Source of the DNA: Nonomuraea jabiensis
Lineage (GTDB): Bacteria > Actinomycetota > Actinomycetes > Streptosporangiales > Streptosporangiaceae
Length of the DNA: 64,000 bases
Direction: 5' to 3'
Assembly: GCF_014204795.1 (NCBI RefSeq)
Contig: NZ_JACHMB010000001.1
Span: 5,282,501-5,346,500 of the forward strand
Of the stretch, positions 27,063-35,752 are shown one piece after another (within the stretch, counting starts at the first letter, position 1; each line of letters opens with the position of its first letter). The notes beneath the pieces were generated by a model. The model made no database searches and was not told where the DNA came from. It saw only the letters and a list, made by a program, of their open reading frames with translations. The translations under genes were made by a program, and so were the position numbers.

Positions 27063-28241
27063 TCAGCGGGACAGCTCGATCGCGCGGGCCCGGGCCCAGG
27101 CGTCGGCCGCGAGCACCTCCTCGACCGAGCCGGCCGGGGTGACCTGGTGCTCCTCGACCACCTTGGCCACGGTGTCGACGATCGCCAGGAACGGCAGCTC
27201 GCCCCGCATGAACGCATCGAGGCACGCCTCGTTGGCCGCGTTGTAGACGGCGGGCGCGGTGCCGCCCTCGCCGCCGACGTGCCTGGCCAGCGCGACGGAG
27301 GGGAACGCGACGTCGTCGAGGGGTTCGAACGTCCACGTGTGCGCCTTGGTCCAGTCGATGGCCCGCGCGGCGCCCGGGACGCGGCGGGGGTGGCTGAGCG
27401 CGAGCGCGATCGGCAGCCGCATGTCGGGCGGGCTGGCCTGGGCCACCGTCGAGCCGTCGACGTATTCCACCATGGAGTGGATGATCGACTGCGGGTGGAC
27501 CACGACCTCAATGCGGTCGAAACCCAAGTCGAACAGCAGGTGCGCCTCGATGACCTCCAGCCCCTTGTTGACCAGGGTGGCGGAGTTGATCGTGATGACC
27601 GGGCCCATCGACCAGGTGGGGTGGGCCAGCGCCATCTCGGGCGTGACGTCGGCCATCTCCTCGCGCTTCATCCCCCGGAACGGCCCGCCGCTCGCGGTGA
27701 TCACGAGCTGCTTGACGCTGTCGGGGTCGTAGCCGTCGGGCCCCGAGGCCCACAGGCACTGCTGCACCGCCGAGTGCTCGGAGTCGACCGGGAGGATCTG
27801 GCCGGGCTTGGCGAGCCGCTTGACCAGCGGGCCGCCGATGATCAGGGACTCCTTGTTGGCCAGCGCGAGGGTCCTGCCCGCCTCCAGTGCGACCAGCGTG
27901 GAGGTCAGCCCGAGCGCGCCGGTGATGCCGTTGAGCACCATGTCGCACTGCCAGGCCGCCACCTCCGCGACCCCCTCGGGGCCGCCGAGCACCGTGGGCT
28001 TCGCGCCGTGCGCGGCCAGCGCTTCCTTCAGCGCGGGCACGGCCGCCGCGTCGGCCACCGCGACCGCCTCGACGCCGAACGCCGCCGCCTGCCTGGCCAG
28101 CAGGTCGACCCGGCCGCCACCCGCCGCCAGCCCGGCGACCTTGAAGCCGCCGGGGTTGGCGGCGACGACATCGAGGGCCTGGGTGCCGATGGAGCCGGTG
28201 GAGCCGAGCACCACGACGGATCGGAGGGTCTCTTCTTGCAC
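27063..28241 (-). CDS. dxr: 1-deoxy-D-xylulose 5-phosphate reductoisomerase
   Basis: 392 residues. NADPH-binding VVVLGSTGSIGTQALDVVA (about 9-27), NKESLIIGGPLVKRL (about 132-146), the metal/substrate motif LPVDSEHSAVQQCLW and LVITASGGPFRGM are all diagnostic. It makes 2-C-methyl-erythritol 4-phosphate, the first committed MEP-pathway product. ispG follows directly. In many actinobacteria an rseP-type site-2 protease gene lies between dxr and ispG; here there are only 39 bp. Confidence 0.97.
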   Translation of the reverse strand: MQEETLRSVVVLGSTGSIGTQALDVVAANPGGFKVAGLAAGGGRVDLLARQAAAFGVEAVAVADAAAVPALKEALAAHGAKPTVLGGPEGVAEVAAWQCDMVLNGITGALGLTSTLVALEAGRTLALANKESLIIGGPLVKRLAKPGQILPVDSEHSAVQQCLWASGPDGYDPDSVKQLVITASGGPFRGMKREEMADVTPEMALAHPTWSMGPVITINSATLVNKGLEVIEAHLLFDLGFDRIEVVVHPQSIIHSMVEYVDGSTVAQASPPDMRLPIALALSHPRRVPGAARAIDWTKAHTWTFEPLDDVAFPSVALARHVGGEGGTAPAVYNAANEACLDAFMRGELPFLAIVDTVAKVVEEHQVTPAGSVEEVLAADAWARARAIELSR

Positions 28242-28298
28242 CAGTCCATTGTCCCCGCTGCAGGGCGCGCTCGGGCACGCGGCACCGACCGCGCCAGA

Positions 28299-28348
28299 AT
28301 TCCGGCACTTATGTGACCCGAGATAACGCAGTGAATTAATGCCGGAAT
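28299..28348. promoter_or_regulatory. Spaced inverted repeat upstream of the first protease
   Basis: ATTCCGGC (28299-28306) and GCCGGAAT (28341-28348) are exact complements separated by 34 bp in the AT-richer space between dxr and the protease gene at 28440. It could be a divergent operator; no regulator is adjacent. Confidence 0.35.
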
Positions 28349-28439
28349 ACGGCTATATCGGTATGCGCAAATCTTGAGAAATCCGGATATTGCTACGGCT
28401 ACCTTCCGTACCCCAGGTCCGGTTTTCGGGAGGTACGTA

Positions 28440-29435
28440 ATGCACCGCGCAGTCGTTCTGCTTTCCATCCTCACCCTCACCACCGGCGGCGCCGTCCTGT
28501 TGCCCGCCGGTGGGGCGCAGGCCGGCGTGCGGCCCAGGCCCACCCAGCACGCGGCCGCGGACACCGTGTCCGAGCAGCGGCAGGTCCTGACGTACTGGAC
28601 CGAGCAGCGGATGGAGGCAGCGCAGCCGCTGGACGCGCCCGGCCCGAAGAAGGGGGCGAAGGCGGCGCTGGGAGAGCCTGCCGAGGGCACCCCGTGGACC
28701 GCGCCGCCCACCGGGGCGACGCGTGCCGGGGTGGAGCCGCAGGCGGCCCGATCGTCCGGCGAGCCGTGGACCGGCTCGGGCGCGGTCGTGAAGACCACCG
28801 GCCGGATCTTCTTCACCACGCAGGGACGCAACGCGTCCTGCTCCGGCTCGGCGGTGACCAGCGCGAACAAGAGCGTGGTCCTCACCGCCGGCCACTGCGT
28901 CAAGCTGAACGGAACGTTCCACACGAACTGGGTCTTCGTGCCCGGCTACAACAACGGCAACCGCCCCTTCGGCACCTGGCCGGCCACGAAGCTGCTGACC
29001 ACCCAGCAGTGGAACGCGAGCGAGGACATCAACTTCGACGTCGCCGCCGCCGTCGTGGCGCCGCTGGAGGGCAAGACGCTGGTGGACGTCGTGGGCGGCC
29101 AGGGCGTCGCGTTCAACCAGGGGAGAAGGCAGCAGATGTACGCGTTCGGCTACCCGGCGGCGGCGCCGTACGACGGCTCGAAGCTCATCTACTGCAGCGG
29201 GCGGACCTTCGACGACTTCCTCGCCAGCGAGGACCACGGCCTGACCTGCAACATGACCGGCGGGTCGAGCGGCGGTCCCTGGATGCTCAATTTCAACGAG
29301 TCGACCGGCCTCGGCACCCAGAATTCGGTCAACAGCTTCAAATACAACTTCGCCCCCAACTGGATGTTCGGCCCATATTTCGGGAACGAGGCGCAGAGCG
29401 TCTACCAAGCGGCGCAGAGCACCAACGCACTCTGA
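28440..29435 (+). CDS. Secreted trypsin-like (V8-type) serine protease A
   Basis: 331 residues. Sec signal peptide cleaved near AGGAQA (about residue 27), then a propeptide-like part with SEQRQVLTYWTEQRM, then a chymotrypsin fold: catalytic His in VVLTAGHCVK (about 140), Asp in EDINFDVAAAVV and Ser in MTGGSSGGPW (about 276). GGGAGG stands 6 nt before the ATG. It likely works outside the cell on proteins; specificity is unknown. The next gene, 55 bp on, encodes a diverged relative with the same N-terminal motif, so the pair arose by duplication. Confidence 0.9.
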   Translation: MHRAVVLLSILTLTTGGAVLLPAGGAQAGVRPRPTQHAAADTVSEQRQVLTYWTEQRMEAAQPLDAPGPKKGAKAALGEPAEGTPWTAPPTGATRAGVEPQAARSSGEPWTGSGAVVKTTGRIFFTTQGRNASCSGSAVTSANKSVVLTAGHCVKLNGTFHTNWVFVPGYNNGNRPFGTWPATKLLTTQQWNASEDINFDVAAAVVAPLEGKTLVDVVGGQGVAFNQGRRQQMYAFGYPAAAPYDGSKLIYCSGRTFDDFLASEDHGLTCNMTGGSSGGPWMLNFNESTGLGTQNSVNSFKYNFAPNWMFGPYFGNEAQSVYQAAQSTNAL

Positions 29436-29490
29436 GTCATTCACCGAAAGTAGTCACAAGAACACATCTCGTGGTGCAGACTCGGGGGGC

Positions 29491-30627
29491 ATGACCTTGA
29501 GCACCCCCCTGCTAGCGGCCGCCCCGCTTTTGGCGGGGCTGATCGGGCCCGCCCTCCTCGGTGCGGCCCCCGGCCAGCAGCAGGCCGACCGACCCGACCA
29601 CAGGGCGATGCGTCACGAGATAGTCGAGCACGTGGCCGCCCGCACCACCGCCGAGCAGCGGCGCGTGCTCGACTACTGGACGCCGGAGCGCATGGCCAAG
29701 GCCCTGCCGATCGACCTGCTGGACACCGTGACGGACGGCTCGGGCCTGCTGAGCGGCCTGACGGGCCGCACGGAGGTACGCACCGCTCATGACGTGTCGA
29801 GTCGGCGCCTGACCCCGCGGGGGGACGGCGTGACCACGGGCATGGCGGCTGACGGCCTGGCCGCCTCGCTCTGGGACCGCACGCTCCAGCACCAGGCGGC
29901 GGCGAGGGACCAGGGGGCCCCGGCCAGGCGGCCCGAGACCAACACGGTCGGCTCGCGCTGGAACACCGGCGGCGCCGTGGCCAGGACCACCGGCCGCGTC
30001 TTCCTGACCGTGCGCGGGGCGGACTTCGTCTGCTCGGCCAGCACCGTACGCAGCGCCAACAGGGACGTCGTGGTCACCGCCGGGCACTGCGTCAAGGACG
30101 GCACGGGCGGATGGGCCGCCAACTGGACGTTCGTCCCGGCGTACGGGATGGGCGGCGCGCAGCGGTTCGGGCAGTACGCGGCCCGCCGCATGTTCGTCGC
30201 CGGACCCTGGTCGCGCAGCGGCGACGACAACTACGACGTGGGCATGGTCGCGCTGGCCACGTCCGGCGGCAGGCACGTGGCCGACGTGGTGGGCACGCAG
30301 GAGATCGCCTTCAACCCCGCACGCGGCGGCCAGGTGTTCGGCTTCGGCTACCCGGCCGACCCGCCGTACGACGGGCACCACCTGGTCTACTGCGCGGGGC
30401 GGCTGCGGGCCGACCCGTACGGGCAGAGCCGCGACCAGGGGCTGGGCTGCGAGATGACGGCGGGATCGAGCGGCGGGCCGTGGCTGACCACGTTCGACCT
30501 GGCCACGGGGAAGGGCACGATCACGTCGGTGAGCAGCTTCAAGTACAGCGACGACCAGCGCACCATGTACGGCCCGTACTTCGGCGACGCCGCCAAGGCC
30601 CTCTTCGACACGGCCGAACACGCGTAG
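29491..30627 (+). CDS. Secreted trypsin-like (V8-type) serine protease B
   Basis: 378 residues, same design as the gene before it. A signal peptide (LLAAAPLLAGLIGPALLGAAPG) leads to AEQRRVLDYWTPERM (about 53-67), matching SEQRQVLTYWTEQRM of protease A. The catalytic His is in VVVTAGHCVK, Asp in GDDNYDVGMVAL and Ser in MTAGSSGGPWLT (about 328). It carries about 45 extra residues between propeptide motif and protease domain. Probably co-transcribed with protease A. Confidence 0.9.
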   Translation: MTLSTPLLAAAPLLAGLIGPALLGAAPGQQQADRPDHRAMRHEIVEHVAARTTAEQRRVLDYWTPERMAKALPIDLLDTVTDGSGLLSGLTGRTEVRTAHDVSSRRLTPRGDGVTTGMAADGLAASLWDRTLQHQAAARDQGAPARRPETNTVGSRWNTGGAVARTTGRVFLTVRGADFVCSASTVRSANRDVVVTAGHCVKDGTGGWAANWTFVPAYGMGGAQRFGQYAARRMFVAGPWSRSGDDNYDVGMVALATSGGRHVADVVGTQEIAFNPARGGQVFGFGYPADPPYDGHHLVYCAGRLRADPYGQSRDQGLGCEMTAGSSGGPWLTTFDLATGKGTITSVSSFKYSDDQRTMYGPYFGDAAKALFDTAEHA

Positions 30628-30763
30628 CCGGGCCGCTAACGGCTACCACAGTTACTTCATGCAATCGAGCGATTACAGATTGGCAAGCTTTTCCCCATAC
30701 GCAACGTGATCACCCGGTCGCTCACGGGAGCATCGCAGGGCCTATGAACAGGGAGGGGGCCGG

Positions 30764-32353
30764 GTGAAGCGGGTCGTTGGGGTTGTCGCCGGTGTCGCGG
30801 TGCTCGTCGGAGGGATAGCCAGCGGGGACGGGAGGGCGGTGGCCAGCGGTGCGAGACAAGCGCCGGCGGCCATCGCCTGGGGGCCGTGCCCGATAGGGAG
30901 TAACGGGAGGCCGGCGCCGGCCAACCTGGAGTGCGGCACCCTGCGCGTACCGCTCGACTACCGGGAGCCGTGGGGCCAGACGATCGAGCTGGCCGTCAAC
31001 CGCGTCCGGGCCAGGGTCTCCAGGAGCGCCGGCTACCTGGGCGCGCTCCTGGTGAACCCGGGCGGGCCGGGCGCGCCGGGGCGGAGTCTGGCCGAGTACG
31101 TGGCCTCGTCCCTGCCGTCGGACGTGAGCGAGCGCTACGACATCGTCGGGTTCGATCCGCGCGGCGTCGGGGGCAGCGAGCCGACGCTGCACTGCGTGGA
31201 CCCGGCGGTGTTCTTCAAGGCCCCGAGGCCGGACGCGGTGCCGAAGGGGCCGGCCGAGGAGCGGGAGCTGATCAGCCGGGCGCGCGAGTTCGCGGACCGG
31301 TGCGGCGCGCGCTGGTCCTGGCTGCTGCCGCACCTCACCACCGAGAACTCCGCCAGGGACATGGACTCGATCCGCGCCGCCCTCGGCGAGCAGAAGATCA
31401 GCTACCTCGGCTACTCGTACGGCACCTACCTGGGCGCCGTCTACGCCACGCTCTTCCCCGCCAGGGTCAGGCGGCTGGTCATGGACAGCACGGTCGACCC
31501 CACGAGCGTCTGGTACGAGGCCAACCTCCGGCAGGACGGCGCCTTCGAGCACCGCCACCGGCAGTTCCTGGCCTGGACGGCCAAGCACAACGACGTCTAC
31601 CGGCTGGGCACCTCGCTCAAGCAGACGTCGTTCGCCTACTACGCGATGCGCGACCGGCTGCGGGCCCGCCCGGCCGGCGGCATCCTGGGGCCGAGCGAGC
31701 TGGACGACACCTTCACGGTAGCCGGGTACAGCGACCGGGTCTGGCCCGCGTTCGCCGCGGCCTGGTCCGCGTACGTGCGGCAGGGCGACGTGAAGGGCAT
31801 GGTCGACATCTACAAGAAGCACGGCGAGGACGACAAGGCGGACGAGAACGGCTACGCCTCCTACCTGGGCGTCCAGTGCGCGGACGCCAAGTGGCCGCGC
31901 AAGTGGGAGAAGTGGCGCGACGACATGACCCGGCTGCACCGCCGGGCGCCGTTCCTGACCTGGCCGAACGCCTGGTTCAACGCCCCCTGCGCCTTCTGGC
32001 CGGTGCGGGGCGGGACGCCGGTCGAGGTGCAGGGCTCGGCGAACCTGCCGCCCGTGCTCCTCATCCAGTCCCGTGACGACGCCGCGACGCCGTACAAGGG
32101 CGCCCTGGAGATGCGCAGGCACTTCGTCCGCACGGGCATGGTGATCGACGGCGGCGGCAACCACGGCGTGTCGCTGTCCGGCAGCGAGTGCGTGGACGAG
32201 CACCTGGCGGCGTACCTGCGGGACGGCACGGTGCCGGCGCGGGACGTGGAGTGTGCGGCGCAGCCCGAGCCGCGCCCGTCGACCCACATGACGGCGGACG
32301 CCGTGAGCCCTCCGGCCGGACTCCTCGGGATCCTCGGCACCCTTGGGCTCTGA
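30764..32353 (+). CDS. Secreted alpha/beta-hydrolase, tripeptidyl-aminopeptidase type
   Basis: 529 residues. Signal peptide (VVGVVAGVAVLVGGIAS), then NLECGTLRVPLDYREPWG, GALLVNPGGPGAPG (oxyanion region), YDIVGFDPRGVGGSEP and the nucleophile elbow ISYLGYSYGTYLGAVYA (Ser near 217). The acid is in LLIQSRDDAATPY and the catalytic His in GGGNHGVSLSG, inside the TAP-like C-terminal domain. Such Streptomyces enzymes remove N-terminal tripeptides or are related esterases. With the two proteases upstream it would form an extracellular protein-degrading set (inference). The GTG start follows GGGAGGGGGCC. Confidence 0.88.
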   Translation: MKRVVGVVAGVAVLVGGIASGDGRAVASGARQAPAAIAWGPCPIGSNGRPAPANLECGTLRVPLDYREPWGQTIELAVNRVRARVSRSAGYLGALLVNPGGPGAPGRSLAEYVASSLPSDVSERYDIVGFDPRGVGGSEPTLHCVDPAVFFKAPRPDAVPKGPAEERELISRAREFADRCGARWSWLLPHLTTENSARDMDSIRAALGEQKISYLGYSYGTYLGAVYATLFPARVRRLVMDSTVDPTSVWYEANLRQDGAFEHRHRQFLAWTAKHNDVYRLGTSLKQTSFAYYAMRDRLRARPAGGILGPSELDDTFTVAGYSDRVWPAFAAAWSAYVRQGDVKGMVDIYKKHGEDDKADENGYASYLGVQCADAKWPRKWEKWRDDMTRLHRRAPFLTWPNAWFNAPCAFWPVRGGTPVEVQGSANLPPVLLIQSRDDAATPYKGALEMRRHFVRTGMVIDGGGNHGVSLSGSECVDEHLAAYLRDGTVPARDVECAAQPEPRPSTHMTADAVSPPAGLLGILGTLGL

Positions 32354-32427
32354 CTGACGTCAAGAAAGGATTACCGTGGGCGTCTCCCACTGAGCCAATC
32401 GGTGCCCCTTCGCGTAGTGTGACCTTT

Positions 32428-33273
32428 GTGATGCTGCGTACATCGGCGTCGCGCGTGCTCGACGACAGCGACCGGGACGAGGTCCTAGCCCTGCTGGACA
32501 CCGACCCGGTCGCGAACGTCTTCGTCTCCTCCAGAGTGCGGGCCGTCGGACTCAATCCGGCGAGGCTGGGCGGGCAGATGTGGGGGTTCGGGGCGCGAGG
32601 CGGCCTTGTGTCACTCTGTTACGCCGGGGCCAACATGGTGCCCGTCAACGCCGGCCCCGAGGCCGTGCACGCCTTCGCCGACCGTGCCCGCAAGCAGGGG
32701 CGCCGCTGCTCCTCCATCGTGGGCCCGGTCGACGCCGTCTCCCTGCTGTGGGAGCGTCTCGAGCCGCACTGGGGCCGGGCGCGCGCCATCCGCTGGGCTC
32801 AGCCGGTCATGGCCACCTCGCGCCGGCCGCCGGTGCCCGCCGATCCGCTGGTACGCCGGGTGCGGCCGGAGGAGTTCGACATCCTGCTGCCCGCCTGCGT
32901 GGCCATGTTCACCGAGGAAGTCGGCGTCTCGCCCAACCTCGGCGACGGCGGCGCGCTCTACCGGACCAGGGTCGCCGAGCTGATCAGGATCGGCCGCTCC
33001 TACGCGCGCATCGACGACGGCCGGGTGGTGTTCAAGGCGGAGATCGGGGCCGTCACGCCGCAGGCGTGCCAGATCCAGGGCGTCTGGGTCGCCCCCGAGC
33101 TGCGGGGGAAGGGCCATGCCGTGGCCGGCATGGCCGCCGTCGTGGAGGCCGCGAGGAGCCTGTTCGCCCCCGTGGTCACGCTGTACGTGAACGACTTCAA
33201 CCTCTCGGCCAGGGCCGTCTACCGCAAGGTGGGCTTCCAGGAGGTCGACACCTTCATGTCCGTCCTTTTCTAG
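32428..33273 (+). CDS. GNAT acetyltransferase with DUF4081 N-terminal domain
   Basis: 281 residues. The first half (RVLDDSDRDEVLALLDTDPVANVFVSSRV) is the DUF4081 domain; the second half is a GNAT fold with the acetyl-CoA loop QGVWVAPELRGKGHAVAGMAAVV (about 225-247) and LYVNDFNLSARAVYRKVGF. The acceptor is unknown. The GTG at 32428 lies 7 nt after TAGTGT (TANNNT), so leaderless; ATG at 32431 is the alternative. The stop overlaps the convergent DUF3037 gene by CTAG (33270-33273). Confidence 0.88.
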   Translation: MMLRTSASRVLDDSDRDEVLALLDTDPVANVFVSSRVRAVGLNPARLGGQMWGFGARGGLVSLCYAGANMVPVNAGPEAVHAFADRARKQGRRCSSIVGPVDAVSLLWERLEPHWGRARAIRWAQPVMATSRRPPVPADPLVRRVRPEEFDILLPACVAMFTEEVGVSPNLGDGGALYRTRVAELIRIGRSYARIDDGRVVFKAEIGAVTPQACQIQGVWVAPELRGKGHAVAGMAAVVEAARSLFAPVVTLYVNDFNLSARAVYRKVGFQEVDTFMSVLF

Positions 33274-33647
33274 ACACGGACGAGTTTGTCGAAGAGCCTG
33301 GCCAGCTCGGTGTCGGGGTCGGCGGTGAGGCCCGCGTGCACGGGCCCGGCCTGGACGATGGTGCTGCGCGGCGCGGTGAGCCAGCGGAACCTGCCGCCGA
33401 GCGACTCCTCGGCCAGCGGTCCGGGCCGCTCGCCGCAGGCCAGCTCGTACGCGCTGAGCGCACGGCGTACCCCGTCGAGATCGGCGTTGGGGTCGAGGGC
33501 CCGCAGCCGGGCGGAGTCGAGCTCGACCCGCGCGCACAGGTAGCCGCGCGGCTGGCAGTAGAGGAGCACGCCCGCGTTGATCAGCTCGCCGCGCTCGACC
33601 TTGGGCACCACGCGGATCACCGCGTACTCGTAGACGTCCCTGGTCAC
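33270..33647 (-). CDS. DUF3037 family protein
   Basis: 125 residues beginning TRDVYEYAVIRVVPKVERGELINAG, the conserved start of DUF3037, with CARVELDSARLRALDPNAD further on. Function unknown. The GTG start overlaps the stop of the HipA-like kinase gene (GTGA at 33644-33647), so the two are coupled. DUF3037 genes are found beside HipA-like kinase genes in many bacteria, which suggests a partner role such as antagonist or substrate (inference). Confidence 0.85.
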   Translation of the reverse strand: MTRDVYEYAVIRVVPKVERGELINAGVLLYCQPRGYLCARVELDSARLRALDPNADLDGVRRALSAYELACGERPGPLAEESLGGRFRWLTAPRSTIVQAGPVHAGLTADPDTELARLFDKLVRV

Positions 33648-34474
33648 TTGCCGCCTCCCCGCCAGAACTCGCCCACCGACCCCTGGCCGCTCCGCGGCAC
33701 CTTCGCCTCGCCGCGCACGAGCCACTCGCGCGGCCCGTGCGCCCGTTCCATCAGATGATCGACGTACGCCGCGCGCACCGCCCCCGGGCCGTCGAACCCC
33801 GGCTCGCCGTCCAGCCACTCGTCGGGCACCATCGCGGTCACGCTCTCCAGCAGCTCCCGCGTGATCCGCGCGGCCAGCAGGTCGCCCGCGGCCTCGACGT
33901 CGCCGGCGAAGGGCGCGAGCACGTGGTCGCCCGCGTCGAACGTCCGCTGGGGGTCGGCCGTGCGCCAGTTGTGGTGGAACCAGAGCGCCGCGCCGTGGTC
34001 GATCAGCCAGGTCTCGCGGTGCCAGACCAGCAGGTTGGGGTTGCGCCAGCTGCGGTCGACGTTGTGGATGAGGCCGTCGAACCACACCACCCTGGCCGCG
34101 AAATCCGGGTCCGCCGGCCAGGTCAGCGGCTCGAACCCCAGCGCGCCCGGCAGGAAGTCGACCGCCAGGTTGAGTCCGGTGCTGGCCTTGAGCAGGTCCT
34201 GTACCTCTTCGTCCGGCTCGCGGATGCCGAGCTGCGGGTCGAGGACGATGAGCTTGAGATCGGGGACCCTGAGCCCGAGCCGGCGGCCCAGCTCGGCCGC
34301 GACGATCTCGGCGACGAGCACCCGCCGGCCCTGGCCCGCCTCGCGAAACTTCACCACGTACGTGCCCAGGTCGTCGGCCTCGACGACGCCGGGCAGCGAA
34401 CCGCCCTCTCGCAGCGGGGTCACGTAGCGGGTGACTGAGATCCTTTCCAGCACACGAGGAAGGCTATCGCCCAT
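33644..34474 (-). CDS. HipA-like kinase family protein
   Basis: 276 residues. GTYVVKFREAGQGRRVLVAEIVAAELGRRLGL (about 38-70) supplies the ATP-binding Lys and Glu, and VWFDGLIHNVDRSWRNPNLLVW followed by TWLIDHGAALWF gives the catalytic Asp/Asn and metal-binding Asp of the HipA/PI-kinase-like fold. It lacks the N-terminal HipA domain and is shorter than the toxin HipA (about 440 residues). No HipB-type DNA-binding gene is present; the coupled partner is DUF3037. Substrate unknown. Confidence 0.85.
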   Translation of the reverse strand: MGDSLPRVLERISVTRYVTPLREGGSLPGVVEADDLGTYVVKFREAGQGRRVLVAEIVAAELGRRLGLRVPDLKLIVLDPQLGIREPDEEVQDLLKASTGLNLAVDFLPGALGFEPLTWPADPDFAARVVWFDGLIHNVDRSWRNPNLLVWHRETWLIDHGAALWFHHNWRTADPQRTFDAGDHVLAPFAGDVEAAGDLLAARITRELLESVTAMVPDEWLDGEPGFDGPGAVRAAYVDHLMERAHGPREWLVRGEAKVPRSGQGSVGEFWRGGGK

Positions 34475-34516
34475 CCCTGCCCCTCTTCCTCACGGGACGG
34501 CCCGCGGCGGGTCCGG

Positions 34517-35698
34517 TCAGCCGGCCGGGCGGCGGAAGGGGGCGAAGGGGTGGTCGCGGGAGGCGTCGACGGCGGTGAAGGCGTAGTCGAGCATGCGGCG
34601 CTCGTACCCGGCCTTGGCGGCGGAGAGGGGCCGTCCCTCGGCCGCGGCGGCCGCGAGCAGCTCGCCCAGCAGGTGGGCGTCCCGCAGGCCCACGTTGGCG
34701 CCCTCGCCCCGGCCGGGGCTCATGCTGTGCACGGCGTCGCCGACCAGCGTGACCGCGGGCTCGTCCCAGGGCTCCACTCGCCGCGCCGAATGGAGCTGCA
34801 GCACGAACGTCGCCTCCGGGTCCGCCTCGCGCACGATGCGCCGCACGCCCTCGTGCCAGTCCCGCACCGTGTCCATGGCCAGCCGGTGCAGCCCGGCCGG
34901 GGGCACGCCGTCGGGCCGGGGGCCGGACGCGCTCATCGTCCATGAGAAGTAGCCGGGCACGTCCGTCAGGCGCGTGCCGGGAGCGTGGCGGGCCACGGCC
35001 TCGGGCACGGGGGTGAGCGGGCGGCAGGTGGCGATGCCGATGGCCGTGCCGTCGGGGGCGGTGACCCGGTTGAAGGAGTCGATCAGCTCGGGTGGCGTGG
35101 CGGCCAGCAGCTCGGGCGTGATCCACGTCCGGCCGTACAGCGTCCAGCCGAGCTCGTCCACCACGGCGCCGGGCAGGAGCTGCGCCCGCACCCGCGAGCC
35201 CACGCCCTCCGCTCCCACGAGCAGGTCGCCGTCCACCTGGTGGCCGCCCGCGAAGTGGGCGCGCACGCGGCCGCCGTCGAGCCGCTCGTACCGCTGGTAG
35301 TCCATGCCGAACCGGACCGTGCCCCCACCCGTGCCCGCCGGTTCGGCCAGGAGGATCTCGCGGAGCGTGAGCCGGTTGACGCCCAGGCCGTCGACGCCCG
35401 GCCGCTGCTCGGGGATGTCCTTGGCGAACTTGGGCCGCAGGCCGGAGTCCATGAAGATCATGCGGGTGGCCGGGCGGATGGAGGTCGCCACGGCCAGGTC
35501 GAACAGGTGGTCCGGCAGGCAGGCCCGCAGCGCCCGCGCGCCGGTGTCCTTGAGGCTGATGCGGTAGCCCTGGGGGCGGTGGGCGGCCGAGGGGTCGCGT
35601 TCGAAGAGGGTGACGGCGAGGCCGGTCCGGCGCAGGCCCTGGGCAAGGCACGATCCCGCGATTCCGCCTCCCACGATCAAGACATGTGTGTCGGTCAT
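34517..35698 (-). CDS. FAD-dependent aromatic-type monooxygenase
   Basis: 393 residues of the PHBH/UbiH-like group A flavin monooxygenases. HVLIVGGGIAGSCLAQGLRRTGLAVTLFERD (about 5-35) is the Rossmann FAD site, and VTLVGDAVHSMSPGRGEGANVGLRDAHLLGELL (about 320-352) is the second FAD motif. Such enzymes hydroxylate aromatic rings or inactivate antibiotics. The ATG at 35698 is 6 nt from a TANNNT box with a 17-bp spaced TAGACA upstream, so the message is leaderless. It is divergent from a MarR regulator whose palindromic operator sits between its -35 and -10 boxes. Confidence 0.9.
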   Translation of the reverse strand: MTDTHVLIVGGGIAGSCLAQGLRRTGLAVTLFERDPSAAHRPQGYRISLKDTGARALRACLPDHLFDLAVATSIRPATRMIFMDSGLRPKFAKDIPEQRPGVDGLGVNRLTLREILLAEPAGTGGGTVRFGMDYQRYERLDGGRVRAHFAGGHQVDGDLLVGAEGVGSRVRAQLLPGAVVDELGWTLYGRTWITPELLAATPPELIDSFNRVTAPDGTAIGIATCRPLTPVPEAVARHAPGTRLTDVPGYFSWTMSASGPRPDGVPPAGLHRLAMDTVRDWHEGVRRIVREADPEATFVLQLHSARRVEPWDEPAVTLVGDAVHSMSPGRGEGANVGLRDAHLLGELLAAAAAEGRPLSAAKAGYERRMLDYAFTAVDASRDHPFAPFRRPAG

Positions 35699-35733
35699 GT
35701 CGCGACTGTAACTGTCGCGACAGTAAATGTCTA
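35699..35733 (-). promoter_or_regulatory. Monooxygenase promoter with MarR operator in the spacer
   Basis: On the minus strand TAGACA (35728-35733) and TACAGT (35705-35710) are separated by exactly 17 bp. The perfect palindrome ACTGTCGCGACAGT (35711-35724) fills that spacer, and a second GTCGCGAC lies at 35699-35706 over the start. The divergent MarR gene has its own TANNNT box at 35741-35746. Binding of a MarR dimer would block both. Confidence 0.78.
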
Positions 35734-35752
35734 TACGGAGTATTCTCGGGAG

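Noticed and set aside
28374..28405. TTGAGA/TACCTT as promoter of protease A
   Set aside because: The spacing of 20 bp is too long and other placements are equally weak.
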